Source of the DNA: Candidatus Nezhaarchaeales archaeon
GTDB taxonomy: Archaea; Thermoproteota; Methanomethylicia; Nezhaarchaeales; JAWCJE01
Direction: 5' to 3'
DNA: 35,803 nucleotides
Assembly (NCBI GenBank): GCA_038853715.1
Contig: JAWCJE010000009.1
Location: 29,413-65,215 of the forward strand
Numbering within the stretch: the stretch's first letter is position 1; every line of letters starts with the position of its first letter. The notes below the pieces were generated by a model. It made no database searches. It was not told the DNA's origin and saw only the letters and a program-made list of their open reading frames with translations. The translations under genes were made by a program, and so were the position numbers. Shown piece after piece: positions 1 to 8,205 of the stretch.

Positions 1-150
1 TACGACATAGCTATCTTGCTTCAAGCCTTTACATCCTTATACAACTTTCGTATAAATCCGGGTTTAGTTAACTTTAGTTAGGCTTAAGTTGCCACGTCTC
101 TACGCTTCAACCTTAAGTTAAAAAGGGGGGAAGTTCTTAGGTTCCACGCG

Positions 151-861
151 TTACTCAATAGGGTGTACTATCGGCGGCAGGATGGGCCATTCTATCTCTA
201 GTTCCTCGTGGGTTAATGTTAACGTCCCTTCTAGTTTTAGCTTCCATACCTCGATCCGTTTACCCGGCTCCATGGTTATCAGTATCCCACTACATTTAAC
301 CGGTATCTTGCTTTCCACTTCAGATGGTGGCCACTTCTCCACTTTGAACGTTGACATTACGATTAGCTTCTGCAGGCTAGCACGTTTACCCTCCGCCGGA
401 GCCAACCTCTCCGTGGCCGTTAGGAGGAGTCCCCTCTTACTTAGGTATGCTCGACCGCTCTCGAAGATGTAATTGCTCTCATCGATGTTCACGGATGCGT
501 ATTCTAAGGTTACGTGTCTTACGCCCTTGGCGAAGCCCATGTAGGTAATAGTCGCATCGACGCTCGCCTCAACCTCTCCAGCTCCGCCCAGCTTAATCGC
601 CGTGCCGCTAGCGGTTAGCTGTATTAACCCGAAGCCAGCCCACGGAGGCACTACGACGCGTCCCTTCTCGCTAATGTTTGACGGCTTCGGTGTTATCACT
701 GGCGGTCTAACGATAATCGTTTTCGTAGCGTTAGGGAGCCGCTTAGCGATGTTGGAAGGCTTAGGTATTATCTCGTCGGCCCTAACAATGAATGTTGAGT
801 ATACTAGTAGCGTCGCTAGGAGTGTTACCGTTGCCATTATCAGCATGGCTGAACGTTTCAT
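151..861 (-). CDS. Putative secreted protein of unknown function
   Basis: I do not recognise this 236-residue protein. Residues 1-28 form a typical signal peptide or membrane anchor: a basic start (MKR), a hydrophobic run to about residue 26, then RADE. The mature N-terminus is proline-rich and holds two near-identical octads, IIPKPSNI at 31-38 and ITPKPSNI at 56-63, which may be a linker. From about residue 70 onward the alternating hydrophobic pattern suggests beta-sandwich structure, ending in the proline-rich tail ILPPIVHPIE. There is one cysteine near residue 191. The ATG start follows a GGTGGG-type ribosome site at a reasonable distance. It is probably exported or anchored outside the cell. 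No catalytic motif is visible and neighbouring genes do not suggest a role. Confidence 0.65.
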   Translation of the reverse strand: MKRSAMLIMATVTLLATLLVYSTFIVRADEIIPKPSNIAKRLPNATKTIIVRPPVITPKPSNISEKGRVVVPPWAGFGLIQLTASGTAIKLGGAGEVEASVDATITYMGFAKGVRHVTLEYASVNIDESNYIFESGRAYLSKRGLLLTATERLAPAEGKRASLQKLIVMSTFKVEKWPPSEVESKIPVKCSGILITMEPGKRIEVWKLKLEGTLTLTHEELEIEWPILPPIVHPIE

Positions 862-1074
862 ACCGCCACTCCCACCTAGGAGAGAAGCCCTTAAAGGCTA
901 GTTAAGGGATGCTACGGTACGCCGCGTTTCAAGAAGATGGAGCGCCCGCTACGTTTAAACAGTTCTTTAACCCTTATCGCTCCAAAGGCTTTAAACCTTA
1001 TACGTTTCCTGCTGGCAGCGTTGAAGGGGTTAAAAGGCTTCTATAGGAGGCTACTGATATCTACGTGGATGGGC

Positions 1075-1962
1075 TCATGAGGTCGAGGACGCCGTTATAG
1101 TCTTTAAGGCCTCGTTTAAGCTAAGATCGACCTTCAACCGCTTCTTGAAGTATGTGAGTATGTTTTTCACGTCGCGCTTTAAGTAATTCTTAGCTTCAGG
1201 GTGGCCTGCTGGAACCCATTGAGGCCAGTCTATGATTAGGGGGTGTATATCCGGTGTTACCACTATGTTATACTCGCTTAAATCTGCGTGTACGATCCCC
1301 GCATTACTATAGGCTATTCTTATGCCTTCAAGTATTTCCTTAAGCAGTTTAACTGGGTCCGGAAGCACGTCGCATACGTATAGGGGGTCGCCCTCTATGA
1401 GGCTCATGACCACCACGTGCCTATTATGGATTATAGGCCTAGGTACTGGAGCGTTTTTAGATCGGAGTAGGTGGAGGGCTTGAAATTCGCGTTTAGCGGC
1501 GATTGTTGACTCGTATAGCCATGAGGGGCGGCCTCGATCACCGATGTAGCTACGTAGTCGGCGGGTTTGTCTAAAGCTAAGCCTGCCAAGTCTATGAAAC
1601 TTTACAGCCACCCTTTCCTCCGCTGGTGTTAACGCCTCATAGATGTCGGCCTCCTTACCTATACCTAGCTTAGGCCCTAAAGCTTCAATCACGCCCTTAT
1701 TTGTTAAGGTGTAAAGCGCTAAGGCGTCATACCCTACGGTTTTAAGGGTGTACCCAACGTACTCAAGCCTACGTGTCCTTATAAGGCCCAGCTTATTAAG
1801 GAAGCTTAGATGTCTAGCTAAGGCCTCTGGCTGAAGCTTAGTGAGGCTTTGAAGCCTTTCAACTGGAACATACTCGTATGTACGCATACCGCGTTCAATA
1901 GCCCTTAAAACGCGGAAATCAACAGCTTTAAGGTTTCTAAGGACCTTCGCTGCTTCGCTCAT
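1075..1962 (-). CDS. rio2: RIO2-type serine/threonine protein kinase
   Basis: This is an atypical kinase/ATPase of the RIO2 family, which acts in late maturation of the small ribosomal subunit. Residues 1 to about 90 form the winged-helix domain specific to RIO2, including the segment LARHLSFLNKLGLIRTRR. The kinase domain follows, with the nucleotide loop GIGKEADIYEA at 100-110, the ATP-binding lysine K121 (VAVKF), the catalytic loop HADLSEYN with D227 and N232, and the metal-binding D245 in IIDWPQ. The length of 295 residues is normal for archaeal RIO2. All key residues are present, so the gene looks intact. It is transcribed away from the decayed island at 2048 and shares a short AT-rich promoter region with it. 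Confidence 0.95.
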   Translation of the reverse strand: MSEAAKVLRNLKAVDFRVLRAIERGMRTYEYVPVERLQSLTKLQPEALARHLSFLNKLGLIRTRRLEYVGYTLKTVGYDALALYTLTNKGVIEALGPKLGIGKEADIYEALTPAEERVAVKFHRLGRLSFRQTRRLRSYIGDRGRPSWLYESTIAAKREFQALHLLRSKNAPVPRPIIHNRHVVVMSLIEGDPLYVCDVLPDPVKLLKEILEGIRIAYSNAGIVHADLSEYNIVVTPDIHPLIIDWPQWVPAGHPEAKNYLKRDVKNILTYFKKRLKVDLSLNEALKTITASSTS

Positions 1963-2011
1963 TCACTACTGCCTCGAGCGTTCATCCTAGGTCTCGCTTA
2001 GCACGTTAATA

Positions 2012-2030
2012 AGCCCTTTATAAATAACTC
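2012..2030. promoter_or_regulatory. Near-symmetric TATA box in a divergent intergenic region
   Basis: The motif CTTTATAAATAAC lies in the 85-base gap between rio2 (minus) and the LAGLIDADG remnant (plus). The TTTATAAA core reads as a TATA box on both strands. On the plus strand it is centred about 27 bases before the GTG at 2048, which fits a leaderless transcript. On the minus strand it would give a leader of about 30 bases for rio2. Assignment is by spacing and motif only. Confidence 0.55.
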
Positions 2031-2047
2031 CGCTACGGGGAAATACC

Positions 2048-3001
2048 GTGACGCAGGCAGGTTTAACGCTAGTAGCAAACTTCGGCAATCCTAGAGAAAT
2101 AGTGGTTCCTAAAGAGCTGCTAGCTATGCTTCCGGAGGAAGCGAGGAAGGTAGTGATGGATGGGGCTCTCGACTATAATCAGCGCTTCAGAGCGTTGGTT
2201 GAGGACTTACATTGGAGTAAATGCATATTAGTAAACAAACTCTCAAAGCACCTCAACGTACCGTATTCTACGCTACGAGGGTGAATGAAGAAGTTAAACG
2301 TTAAAGTGCGCGATAGGATAACGGCGTTACAGCTAGCGAATACGAAGTATGTTAAGCGCGACTTCGACAGTAGCGACGTGGAAAAGCTTAAACTATGGTT
2401 CTTAGCGTATACCGATGGAAGCGTAAGAAAATATGGACAATAAGTATTAGTAATACTGATAGCGCCTGACCCGTACTTGGCGTTCCTATTCAAGGAGGCC
2501 TTCGCTAAGTACGGGTATGTAGGCATAACGCCATGCTGGAGTAACAAAGGAGGCTATCAGTGGCAACTATGGATTTACTTACCGCTCAAGAGCTACTGGT
2601 GGCTTCTTGAAAAGCTTACTCTAACGCCTGTAGATAGCGATGTAAAGCTTTACAGCGCGCTCAGCGTAGCCATTGATGCCGAGGGGTCTGTATGCGCATG
2701 GAAGAGAAAAGGGAGAACTGCGGAGTTCAGTGTTGTACTGTACAACGAGAAAGCGTACGTCCTTAGGCCGCTATACGATGCGCTTAAGCAACGCGGGTAC
2801 AGGGTGCACCTGTACATGATGCCCAAAGGCAAAACGACAAACTACGGTAACCTCGACGACGTCTGCCACTACATTGAAGTGCGCGCTAAAGATCACGTTA
2901 AGCGCCTCCTAGAGGACGTTGAACTAACGCTTCCACAGAAATGCCTTAAGGGAGCCGAGCAGACCGGTATACTGGAGCATTATCGAGCCGATCTATGGTA
3001 G
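2048..3001 (+). pseudogene. Broken LAGLIDADG endonuclease-like gene with N-terminal helix-turn-helix
   Basis: One reading frame runs from a GTG at 2048 to a TAG at 2999-3001 but is interrupted by TGA at 2282-2284 and TAA at 2441-2443. The first segment (78 residues) ends in a helix-turn-helix-like stretch, NKLSKHLNVPYSTLRG. The second carries a LAGLIDADG-like motif, LKLWFLAYTDGSV. The third carries the second motif, LSVAIDAEGSV, in a typical beta-rich context. Between about 2431 and 2466 the family-like sequence WTISISNTD is in a different frame. One A lost from the AAAA run at 2428-2431 and one extra base near 2461-2467 would explain this. Such proteins are homing endonucleases or related DNA-binding proteins. 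I see no intein or intron host, so this was probably a free-standing gene. Confidence 0.75.
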
Positions 3002-3023
3002 GATCGAAGCAGTTTACGGTGAA

Positions 3024-3296
3024 ATGTTAAAGGAAAGTAAGAGCCTCGTAAAGAGGCTCTACGATGCGCGGCGCATTCTCAAAGAGAGGCCTCATATAGT
3101 GTACGAGGAGGAAAGGGTCAAACTTAGGGCTGAAACATGGAAGGTACTTGAAGGGCTTAAGAGAAAGTACGATGAAAGGTTCGAAGAGTTTGAAAGGAGT
3201 ATTGAGGCTTACTTCCGAGCCCGAAAGCCCCTTAAACCTAGTAGAATAGTTTTTAGCTCTATAACCTTTAAAGCTTTGGTATCGCAGTATTCATAG
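3024..3296 (+). CDS. Helical ORF, possibly the displaced C-terminus of the preceding remnant
   Basis: This 90-residue ORF is rich in Lys, Arg and Glu and should form long alpha-helices, possibly a coiled coil (LKRKYDERFEEFERSIEAYF). I recognise no family. The same frame stays open back to 2928, and the residues before the ATG (SIIEPIYGRIEAVYGE) look protein-like, so the ATG may not be the real start. A frame change near 2950-2960 would join it to the LAGLIDADG remnant as a C-terminal extension. It ends just before the convergent YjbQ fragment. It could be a small independent gene, but I favour a leftover of the broken gene upstream. Confidence 0.4.
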   Translation: MLKESKSLVKRLYDARRILKERPHIVYEEERVKLRAETWKVLEGLKRKYDERFEEFERSIEAYFRARKPLKPSRIVFSSITFKALVSQYS

Positions 3297-3308
3297 GCTA
3301 CCCATCGG

Positions 3309-3569
3309 TTAAGGAGTCATGCTTAAAGCGCTCCTTAATCTTCGAGGGTAATCATGCTCTGCTTTAGCTATGACGTCGCGCATAAGGCCAGCCTCATGCT
3401 CGTTAACCACTATAGCGACTGTTGCGTGCGGCGCGTAGACGAGGCATATTCCATCCTTAATGCCGCTATGTTTAACGGCGTTTTCAACGTTACCGCTTCT
3501 ATCGATCAGTTCAACCCTACTACTAGTCGATACTCTAAATTCGTCGAAGAATACGTTCAACCCAAACAC
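3309..3569 (-). pseudogene. Truncated YjbQ/UPF0047-family gene, N-terminal half
   Basis: The 86-residue product matches the N-terminal half of the YjbQ/UPF0047 family (secondary thiamine-phosphate synthase-like proteins), with the core GICLVYAPHATVAIVVNEHEAGLMRDV. Full-length members are about 130-140 residues and carry a later histidine/glycine-rich active-site segment and a GTWQ motif. Here the frame runs into unrelated sequence (RRLRSALSMTP) and stops. I could not find the missing half in the adjacent minus-strand sequence down to 3240. It is therefore probably a decayed or deletion-truncated copy. It sits beside another broken gene, which supports this stretch being a site of decay. Confidence 0.7.
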
Positions 3570-3603
3570 CGTTTAAAATGACTCCTTCACCGATTTAAGT
3601 AAC

Positions 3604-3614
3604 GCCTATAAATT
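3604..3614 (+). promoter_or_regulatory. TATA box of pyrG, leaderless geometry
   Basis: CCTATAAATT is centred about 26 bases before the pyrG ATG at 3635, so transcription would begin at or next to the start codon. No Shine-Dalgarno-like sequence precedes the ATG, in agreement with a leaderless mRNA. Confidence 0.6.
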
Positions 3615-3634
3615 AGTTTTGCTGTTAAATTAAC

Positions 3635-5281
3635 ATGCCTACACGGCGTAACCATAAAGCGAAGCACGTATTCATATCTGGTGGGGTACTTTCAAGCCTC
3701 GGTAAGGGGATGGTTACCTCCTCGATAGGGAAGATGTTACAGGTTAGAGGTTATTCGGTTACGGCGGTGAAGATAGATCCGTACCTTAACGTGGACGCTG
3801 GGTTAATGAACCCTTATATGCATGGGGAGGTGTTCGTTACAGATGACGGCGGCGAGATAGATTTAGACTTAGGACATTATGAGCGTTTCCTAGATGTTAA
3901 CCTGCCGAAGTCTAATAATATTACTACTGGACAGGTTTATCAAGCGGTTATTGAGCGCGAGCGCCGTGGTGAACTTCTTGGAGCATGCGTACAGATTATC
4001 CCGCATATTACCGATGAGATTAAGCGTCGTATACGTTTAGCAGGTGAACAAAGCCGAGCTGACGTAGTTCTAGTTGAAATCGGTGGGACGGTAGGGGATA
4101 TAGAGGGGTTACCGTTTCTGGAGGCTGTCCGTCAGCTACGATTGGAGGAGGGGCAGGAATCAACTGTTTTCGTCCATGTGGCGTTAACCCCCATACTTGA
4201 CGTAACTGGTGAGTTTAAAACAAAACCGGTTCAACATAGCGTTCAGGAGCTTAGAAGGATCGGCATTCAACCGGATGCTATCGTAGCGCGCTGCCGAGTA
4301 CCGATTGGCGATGAGGCTAGGAGGAAGATCGCGCTTTACAGCAACGTGCCTGAGGAGGCGGTTTTTACGAGTTATAACGTTGAATGTATCTACGAGTTAC
4401 CGCTGGTTCTTGATAAGCAGGGCCTCGGTGATTATATTTGTAGGAAGCTCGGGCTTGAACCCCGTAAGCCGGATTGGAGTCAATGGGAGGCTATCGTTAA
4501 CTCGTTTAAAAACGTTAAGGATGTAGTCGAAATAGCTATGTGCGGTAAATATACGCGTCTTGCGGATTCCTACATTAGCATTAATGAGGCGCTTAAGCAT
4601 GCTGGTGCGGCATTAAGCGTTAGGGTAGAGTTTAAATGGATAGAGACCGAGGAGTTTGAAGCTAATCCAGATAGGGTTAAGATTCTTTCGGAGTACGACG
4701 GGGTAATGGTGCTACCCGGGTTTGGCCCTAGGGGGGTTGAGGGTAAGATTTTAGCGGTTAAATATGCTAGGGAGAATAAATTGCCATTCCTCGGTATATG
4801 CTACGGGCTTCAAATGGCGGTTATAGAGTACGCTAGGAACGTTGTCGGGCTTCAAGGCGCTAATAGTACTGAGGTCGATCCATCTACACCGCATCCAGTT
4901 ATAGATTTATTACCGGAGCAGCGCGCCGTGGATAGGCTTGGAGGTACGATGCGGCTTGGAGCACAAGCAACAATTCTTGAGCCAGATACGTTAGCGTATC
5001 GGCTTTACGGTAGACCCGTGATCTTTGAGCGGCATAGACATCGTTACGAAGTGAACCCAGCCTATTGGAGAGTACTACAGGAGCATGGCTTAGTATTTTC
5101 AGGTTATAGCCCAGATAAGCGGAGGGCGGAGTTCATAGAGCTACCTGGCCACCCCTTCTTCTTAGCAACTCAAGCGCACCCAGAGTTTAGGTCAAGGCCT
5201 GGTAAACCATCGCCACCGTACTATGGGTTCGTTAAAGCTTGTTTAGAAACACGTAGAAAAAGGCTTAATCGGTTAAGTTAA
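3635..5281 (+). CDS. pyrG: CTP synthase
   Basis: Converts UTP to CTP using ATP and glutamine, the last step of de novo pyrimidine nucleotide synthesis in the cytosol. Residues 1 to about 280 form the synthetase domain, beginning with the KHVFISGGVLSSLGKG nucleotide-binding segment at 10-25 and including VEIGGTVGDIEGLPF at 147-161. Residues from about 295 form the class I glutamine amidotransferase domain, with the nucleophile C389 in GICYG and the H515/E517 pair in QAHPEF. The length of 548 residues is normal. Start choice is simple: an ATG about 26 bases after a clear TATA box. The gene is monocistronic here and convergent with the next gene. Pyrimidine genes pyrK and pyrD lie 20 kb away. 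Confidence 0.97.
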   Translation: MPTRRNHKAKHVFISGGVLSSLGKGMVTSSIGKMLQVRGYSVTAVKIDPYLNVDAGLMNPYMHGEVFVTDDGGEIDLDLGHYERFLDVNLPKSNNITTGQVYQAVIERERRGELLGACVQIIPHITDEIKRRIRLAGEQSRADVVLVEIGGTVGDIEGLPFLEAVRQLRLEEGQESTVFVHVALTPILDVTGEFKTKPVQHSVQELRRIGIQPDAIVARCRVPIGDEARRKIALYSNVPEEAVFTSYNVECIYELPLVLDKQGLGDYICRKLGLEPRKPDWSQWEAIVNSFKNVKDVVEIAMCGKYTRLADSYISINEALKHAGAALSVRVEFKWIETEEFEANPDRVKILSEYDGVMVLPGFGPRGVEGKILAVKYARENKLPFLGICYGLQMAVIEYARNVVGLQGANSTEVDPSTPHPVIDLLPEQRAVDRLGGTMRLGAQATILEPDTLAYRLYGRPVIFERHRHRYEVNPAYWRVLQEHGLVFSGYSPDKRRAEFIELPGHPFFLATQAHPEFRSRPGKPSPPYYGFVKACLETRRKRLNRLS

Positions 5282-5348
5282 GAACCAATATTTCGATGGA
5301 GCTTTAAAATAAAACGCCTTAAACCTATGAAAAAAGAGGTGTTGGGTT

Positions 5349-5636
5349 TTACTTCTTCATTATCTTTATGAAGTCATCGACTGGGATCGCTGGTAAAGTC
5401 ATTATCTCCACTGTTCCGCGTGAACCCATTTCAACGGACGCTTTAGCCACAGCGTCGTTATTAGGTGCTTCGAGGATGTTAACGAAGTCGTAAGGCCCAA
5501 GGACCGCGTACTGGTAAAGTACTTTAACCCCCATTTGCTCTAGCTCCTTATTAACCTCCTTAATCCGTTCAGGCCTCTCCTTCACTGTCTTCCTTCCCTC
5601 ATCGGTTAATTTGGTTAACATGACGTAGATGGGCAT
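5349..5636 (-). CDS. GYD-domain protein
   Basis: A 95-residue ferredoxin-like-fold protein of the GYD family (named for a Gly-Tyr-Asp motif), visible here as VLGPYDFVNILEAPN, where GPYD is the signature. Such small alpha/beta proteins are common in archaea and bacteria and their function is not known. The start MPIYVMLTKLTDEG is the usual family N-terminus, and the ATG follows a GAGGT ribosome site. The full domain is present. It is downstream of and on the same strand as the metallophosphoesterase at 5716, about 80 bases away, so the two may be co-transcribed. Confidence 0.85.
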   Translation of the reverse strand: MPIYVMLTKLTDEGRKTVKERPERIKEVNKELEQMGVKVLYQYAVLGPYDFVNILEAPNNDAVAKASVEMGSRGTVEIMTLPAIPVDDFIKIMKK

Positions 5637-5715
5637 GCCACGTAACCTCTAGATCTGATTATAGGGTTAAGGCGACATATATCTCTGCCGCTTAAACGAA
5701 GAACTTAACGTGATG

Positions 5716-6450
5716 CTACTTAAAGTCTAAGAGAGTACTCTGTACGGGAAGTTTTCGAGCCGTTGCTACCTGAACTATGGTTATCCTCTTCGTAGCTGGG
5801 AGGGCTACGTTAAAAACCTTAGTTCTCCTTAGGCTTACCTCGAAAACTTTCCCCTTATGTACATGCCCATGTATCGCTAAGTCAGGTTGGCAAGCCTCAA
5901 TTACCTCCTCAAACTTTTGGCTTCCAAGCTGAGGCCAAAAAGCGCGTAGCTCACCGACCATGGTCTTCCTCGTTAACGCGTAATGTGATACTAGTATGCG
6001 TACATCGCACTTTAAGGACCCTAATAACTGTTTAACCCTTTCAACCCTCGATGCGTATAACTCCCTTATACCGGCTACGTTTTTAAGCTGCCAAGAGGTT
6101 GGCTTATCGAGGCTACCCCGCGTCCCAACAATGCCTAACGATGTGCCTTTTACCTTGGTTTCTAGGGGCTCATCGTCCAACCATTGAATAACGCCTTTAT
6201 ACGCATCCTTTAATATATCTTTCTTCTCGTCGAACTCCTCGTTCCCGAAGCAAGCAATTATCGGGCAACCATACCTTGACTGTATGGCTGATATTACTCT
6301 TCCGGTTTCCTCCACCTTACCCTTAAGAATTATATCCCCGGCGAGTATGAAGAGGTCTACGTCGGGATGGGCGGCCTCTAAAGCGCGTTTAAACAGTTCG
6401 AAGTTCTTAGGGCTATGAATATCGGCTACTGCAGCTATCCGTAGGGTCAA
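5716..6450 (-). CDS. Metallophosphoesterase of the calcineurin-like superfamily
   Basis: This 244-residue protein carries the full set of dimetal phosphoesterase motifs: D10-x-H12 (VADIH), G38-D39 (ILAGD), G69-N70-E71 (CFGNEE, in place of the usual GNHD/GNCD), H156 (VSHYA) and G195-H196-V197-H198 (IHGHVH). The fold is that of small archaeal phosphodiesterases and phosphatases. The substrate cannot be read from the sequence. The start is a TTG preceded by GGGGG at about eight bases. It is separated by about 150 bases from the pterin cluster and has the same orientation. A role in removing a phosphate in that pathway is possible but unsupported. Confidence 0.88.
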   Translation of the reverse strand: MTLRIAAVADIHSPKNFELFKRALEAAHPDVDLFILAGDIILKGKVEETGRVISAIQSRYGCPIIACFGNEEFDEKKDILKDAYKGVIQWLDDEPLETKVKGTSLGIVGTRGSLDKPTSWQLKNVAGIRELYASRVERVKQLLGSLKCDVRILVSHYALTRKTMVGELRAFWPQLGSQKFEEVIEACQPDLAIHGHVHKGKVFEVSLRRTKVFNVALPATKRITIVQVATARKLPVQSTLLDFK

Positions 6451-6602
6451 CTATTAACCCCCGGGCTTAACGTATAGGCCTAGGTTTAGATGTATGAAGG
6501 AATGATGTGTCGGTCCGCCCATCTAACCTCATCGCTTACGCTAAGCGGGTTATCTTTTCGTCATCCACCAGCTTAGTAGCTTAACGTATACCTAAATAAG
6601 CT

Positions 6603-8201
6603 TTACCGATAGGCCGGTGCTACATCGGCTAACGGAGCGTCCTGAACGTAGCTTCTACCAGTTAGGAGGGCTAGCTCGGCTTTAGCTAGTTCAAGGCCTA
6701 AGTAAGCGGCATGTGAAAGCTCAGATACTAATTGAAGCTTCACTAGGGTTTTATATAGGGAGTTTGCTTCACGGCCCTTTACCACTAAATCCGGCTTAGG
6801 GCTCCCTAATGGGTAATGTATAACGGCTATTTCACCGTTAACCCTGTCTATGGCGATCTTAAAGTAACCCTTAGCATCCGCTTTTACCCTCTCCTTGGGG
6901 GTTTTAACGGCTTTAACGACCTTAGCTTCAACCTCCACGGAGGCCTCGTAGGGCACCTCCTTAAACCTCTTCTCCTTAAGGGCTAGGAGGCTTAACTCGA
7001 GGTCTTTGGGGGGAGAGCCGCGTTTAGCGGCTAAAGCCATCATCCTAGTCGCTATGGATGCTTCTCGTACCGCGTTTCGGGTTTTAACGCTTCCCTCCGT
7101 AGTTAATACTAGCGCTACTCCTAATTCTTGAGCTATTCCGATCATTAATGCGTTTACGCCGATGCTATCAGCATCTATAAGCTCCGTTACGTTACCGATG
7201 CCCATTAGGAGCGGGATTTGGGGATTACGCTTGGAGAACTCGTAGTAGGCTATTAGTGACTCAGTAAGGCTTGGTGAGTTTATAGGGTCAAGGATTAAAT
7301 CTCCCAGCAACCTGGTTATCCCCATACGTTTGGCTAGGGCTATGTTATCCTCAAGCATTTTAACCCGCGTATCAACGTCCTTAGGATAAAAGCCCTCCGT
7401 ATTGTCGGCCGGTATTACAACGAAGGCTACCTCCTCGTTTAAGCCTTTAAGCTTCTGAATATTGCTTCGCTCGAGGCTTATAACCATGTCCACGCCGTGC
7501 TTTAATGCTTCATCTATTTCATCGGGGTTTAAGGTATCTATACTAACCGGAAGCTTAACGGCGTGTTTAACGGTGCTTATTAAGCGCTTAACCTCCATGG
7601 GCTTAGGGTTCTCAGCTAGCATACCTAGGTCTATTATATCGGCTCCTTCCGATGCGTATTGAACCGCTTTACGCTTTAACTCGGCGTTGGAGAGGACGGG
7701 CGCGTTTAGTATTTCAGCTACCACTTTAACCCTTAAACCTCTACCAACAACTACTCTTGCTTCGCCATTACCTATCATTAGGCAGCCTTCTTCAGGCTTT
7801 AAAGACTTCTCGTACAGGTCTAAAGCTTTAAGCTCTTTAAGCATTAAGCTACGCGCTTCGGTTTCTATCACCTTGCAGGCTGGTACTTCCTTAGAAAGTT
7901 TTACTCTATCTAAAGCCTTCAATACTAATGGTAGGTCTGCCGCATACCTAGGGCCTTTAAAGGTAGGTATGCCAATGGCTTTCTCAACGATTGAAACGTC
8001 CCCTTCAATGAGGCCCGGTGTTAACACTAGGTCGAAGCCTAAAGGCTTCTCCTTTTCAAGTTCACGGGCTATGTAGGCCGGGCTCATTAGGGCGGCTACT
8101 GGTATTGGTAGAGCCTTAACACTAAATTCAACACCGCTCTCCATAGCGTACGTACGAACTATATTCTCCGCCAGCATCCCGGTTATAAGTAGAACCCTCA
8201 C
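6603..8201 (-). CDS. Dihydropteroate synthase-like protein of the H4MPT pathway
   Basis: This 532-residue protein has three parts. Residues 1 to about 140 form an N-terminal alpha/beta domain (MRVLLITGMLAENIVR) typical of archaeal DHPS-like proteins. Residues from about 150 to 390 form a TIM-barrel pterin-binding domain, with ASEGADIIDLGMLAENPKP and LPVSIDTLNP resembling the dihydropteroate synthase barrel. The C-terminal domain (GYFKIAIDRVNGEIAVIHY, then HAAYLGLELAKAELALL and YVQD) resembles the DUF4346 module. Family members occur in H4MPT-making archaea and probably bind a methanopterin precursor, but I do not claim an exact reaction. The start is GTG, four bases after the stop of the preceding flavin/Fe-S reductase gene and nine after a GGAGGG ribosome site inside it. 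Translation is probably coupled. Confidence 0.85.
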   Translation of the reverse strand: MRVLLITGMLAENIVRTYAMESGVEFSVKALPIPVAALMSPAYIARELEKEKPLGFDLVLTPGLIEGDVSIVEKAIGIPTFKGPRYAADLPLVLKALDRVKLSKEVPACKVIETEARSLMLKELKALDLYEKSLKPEEGCLMIGNGEARVVVGRGLRVKVVAEILNAPVLSNAELKRKAVQYASEGADIIDLGMLAENPKPMEVKRLISTVKHAVKLPVSIDTLNPDEIDEALKHGVDMVISLERSNIQKLKGLNEEVAFVVIPADNTEGFYPKDVDTRVKMLEDNIALAKRMGITRLLGDLILDPINSPSLTESLIAYYEFSKRNPQIPLLMGIGNVTELIDADSIGVNALMIGIAQELGVALVLTTEGSVKTRNAVREASIATRMMALAAKRGSPPKDLELSLLALKEKRFKEVPYEASVEVEAKVVKAVKTPKERVKADAKGYFKIAIDRVNGEIAVIHYPLGSPKPDLVVKGREANSLYKTLVKLQLVSELSHAAYLGLELAKAELALLTGRSYVQDAPLADVAPAYR

Positions 8202-8205
8202 GGCA

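Noticed and set aside
2282-2443. Stop-codon recoding (selenocysteine or readthrough) in the LAGLIDADG-like gene
   Set aside because: The second stop is better explained by paired one-base indels, and no recoding element or related enzymes are visible.
2048-3569. Insertion-sequence or integrated element carrying the island
   Set aside because: No transposase, terminal inverted repeats, target-site duplication or tRNA attachment site can be seen at the borders.
3354-3581. Plus-strand 75-residue open frame
   Set aside because: It lies antisense to the recognisable YjbQ-family fragment and has no features of its own.
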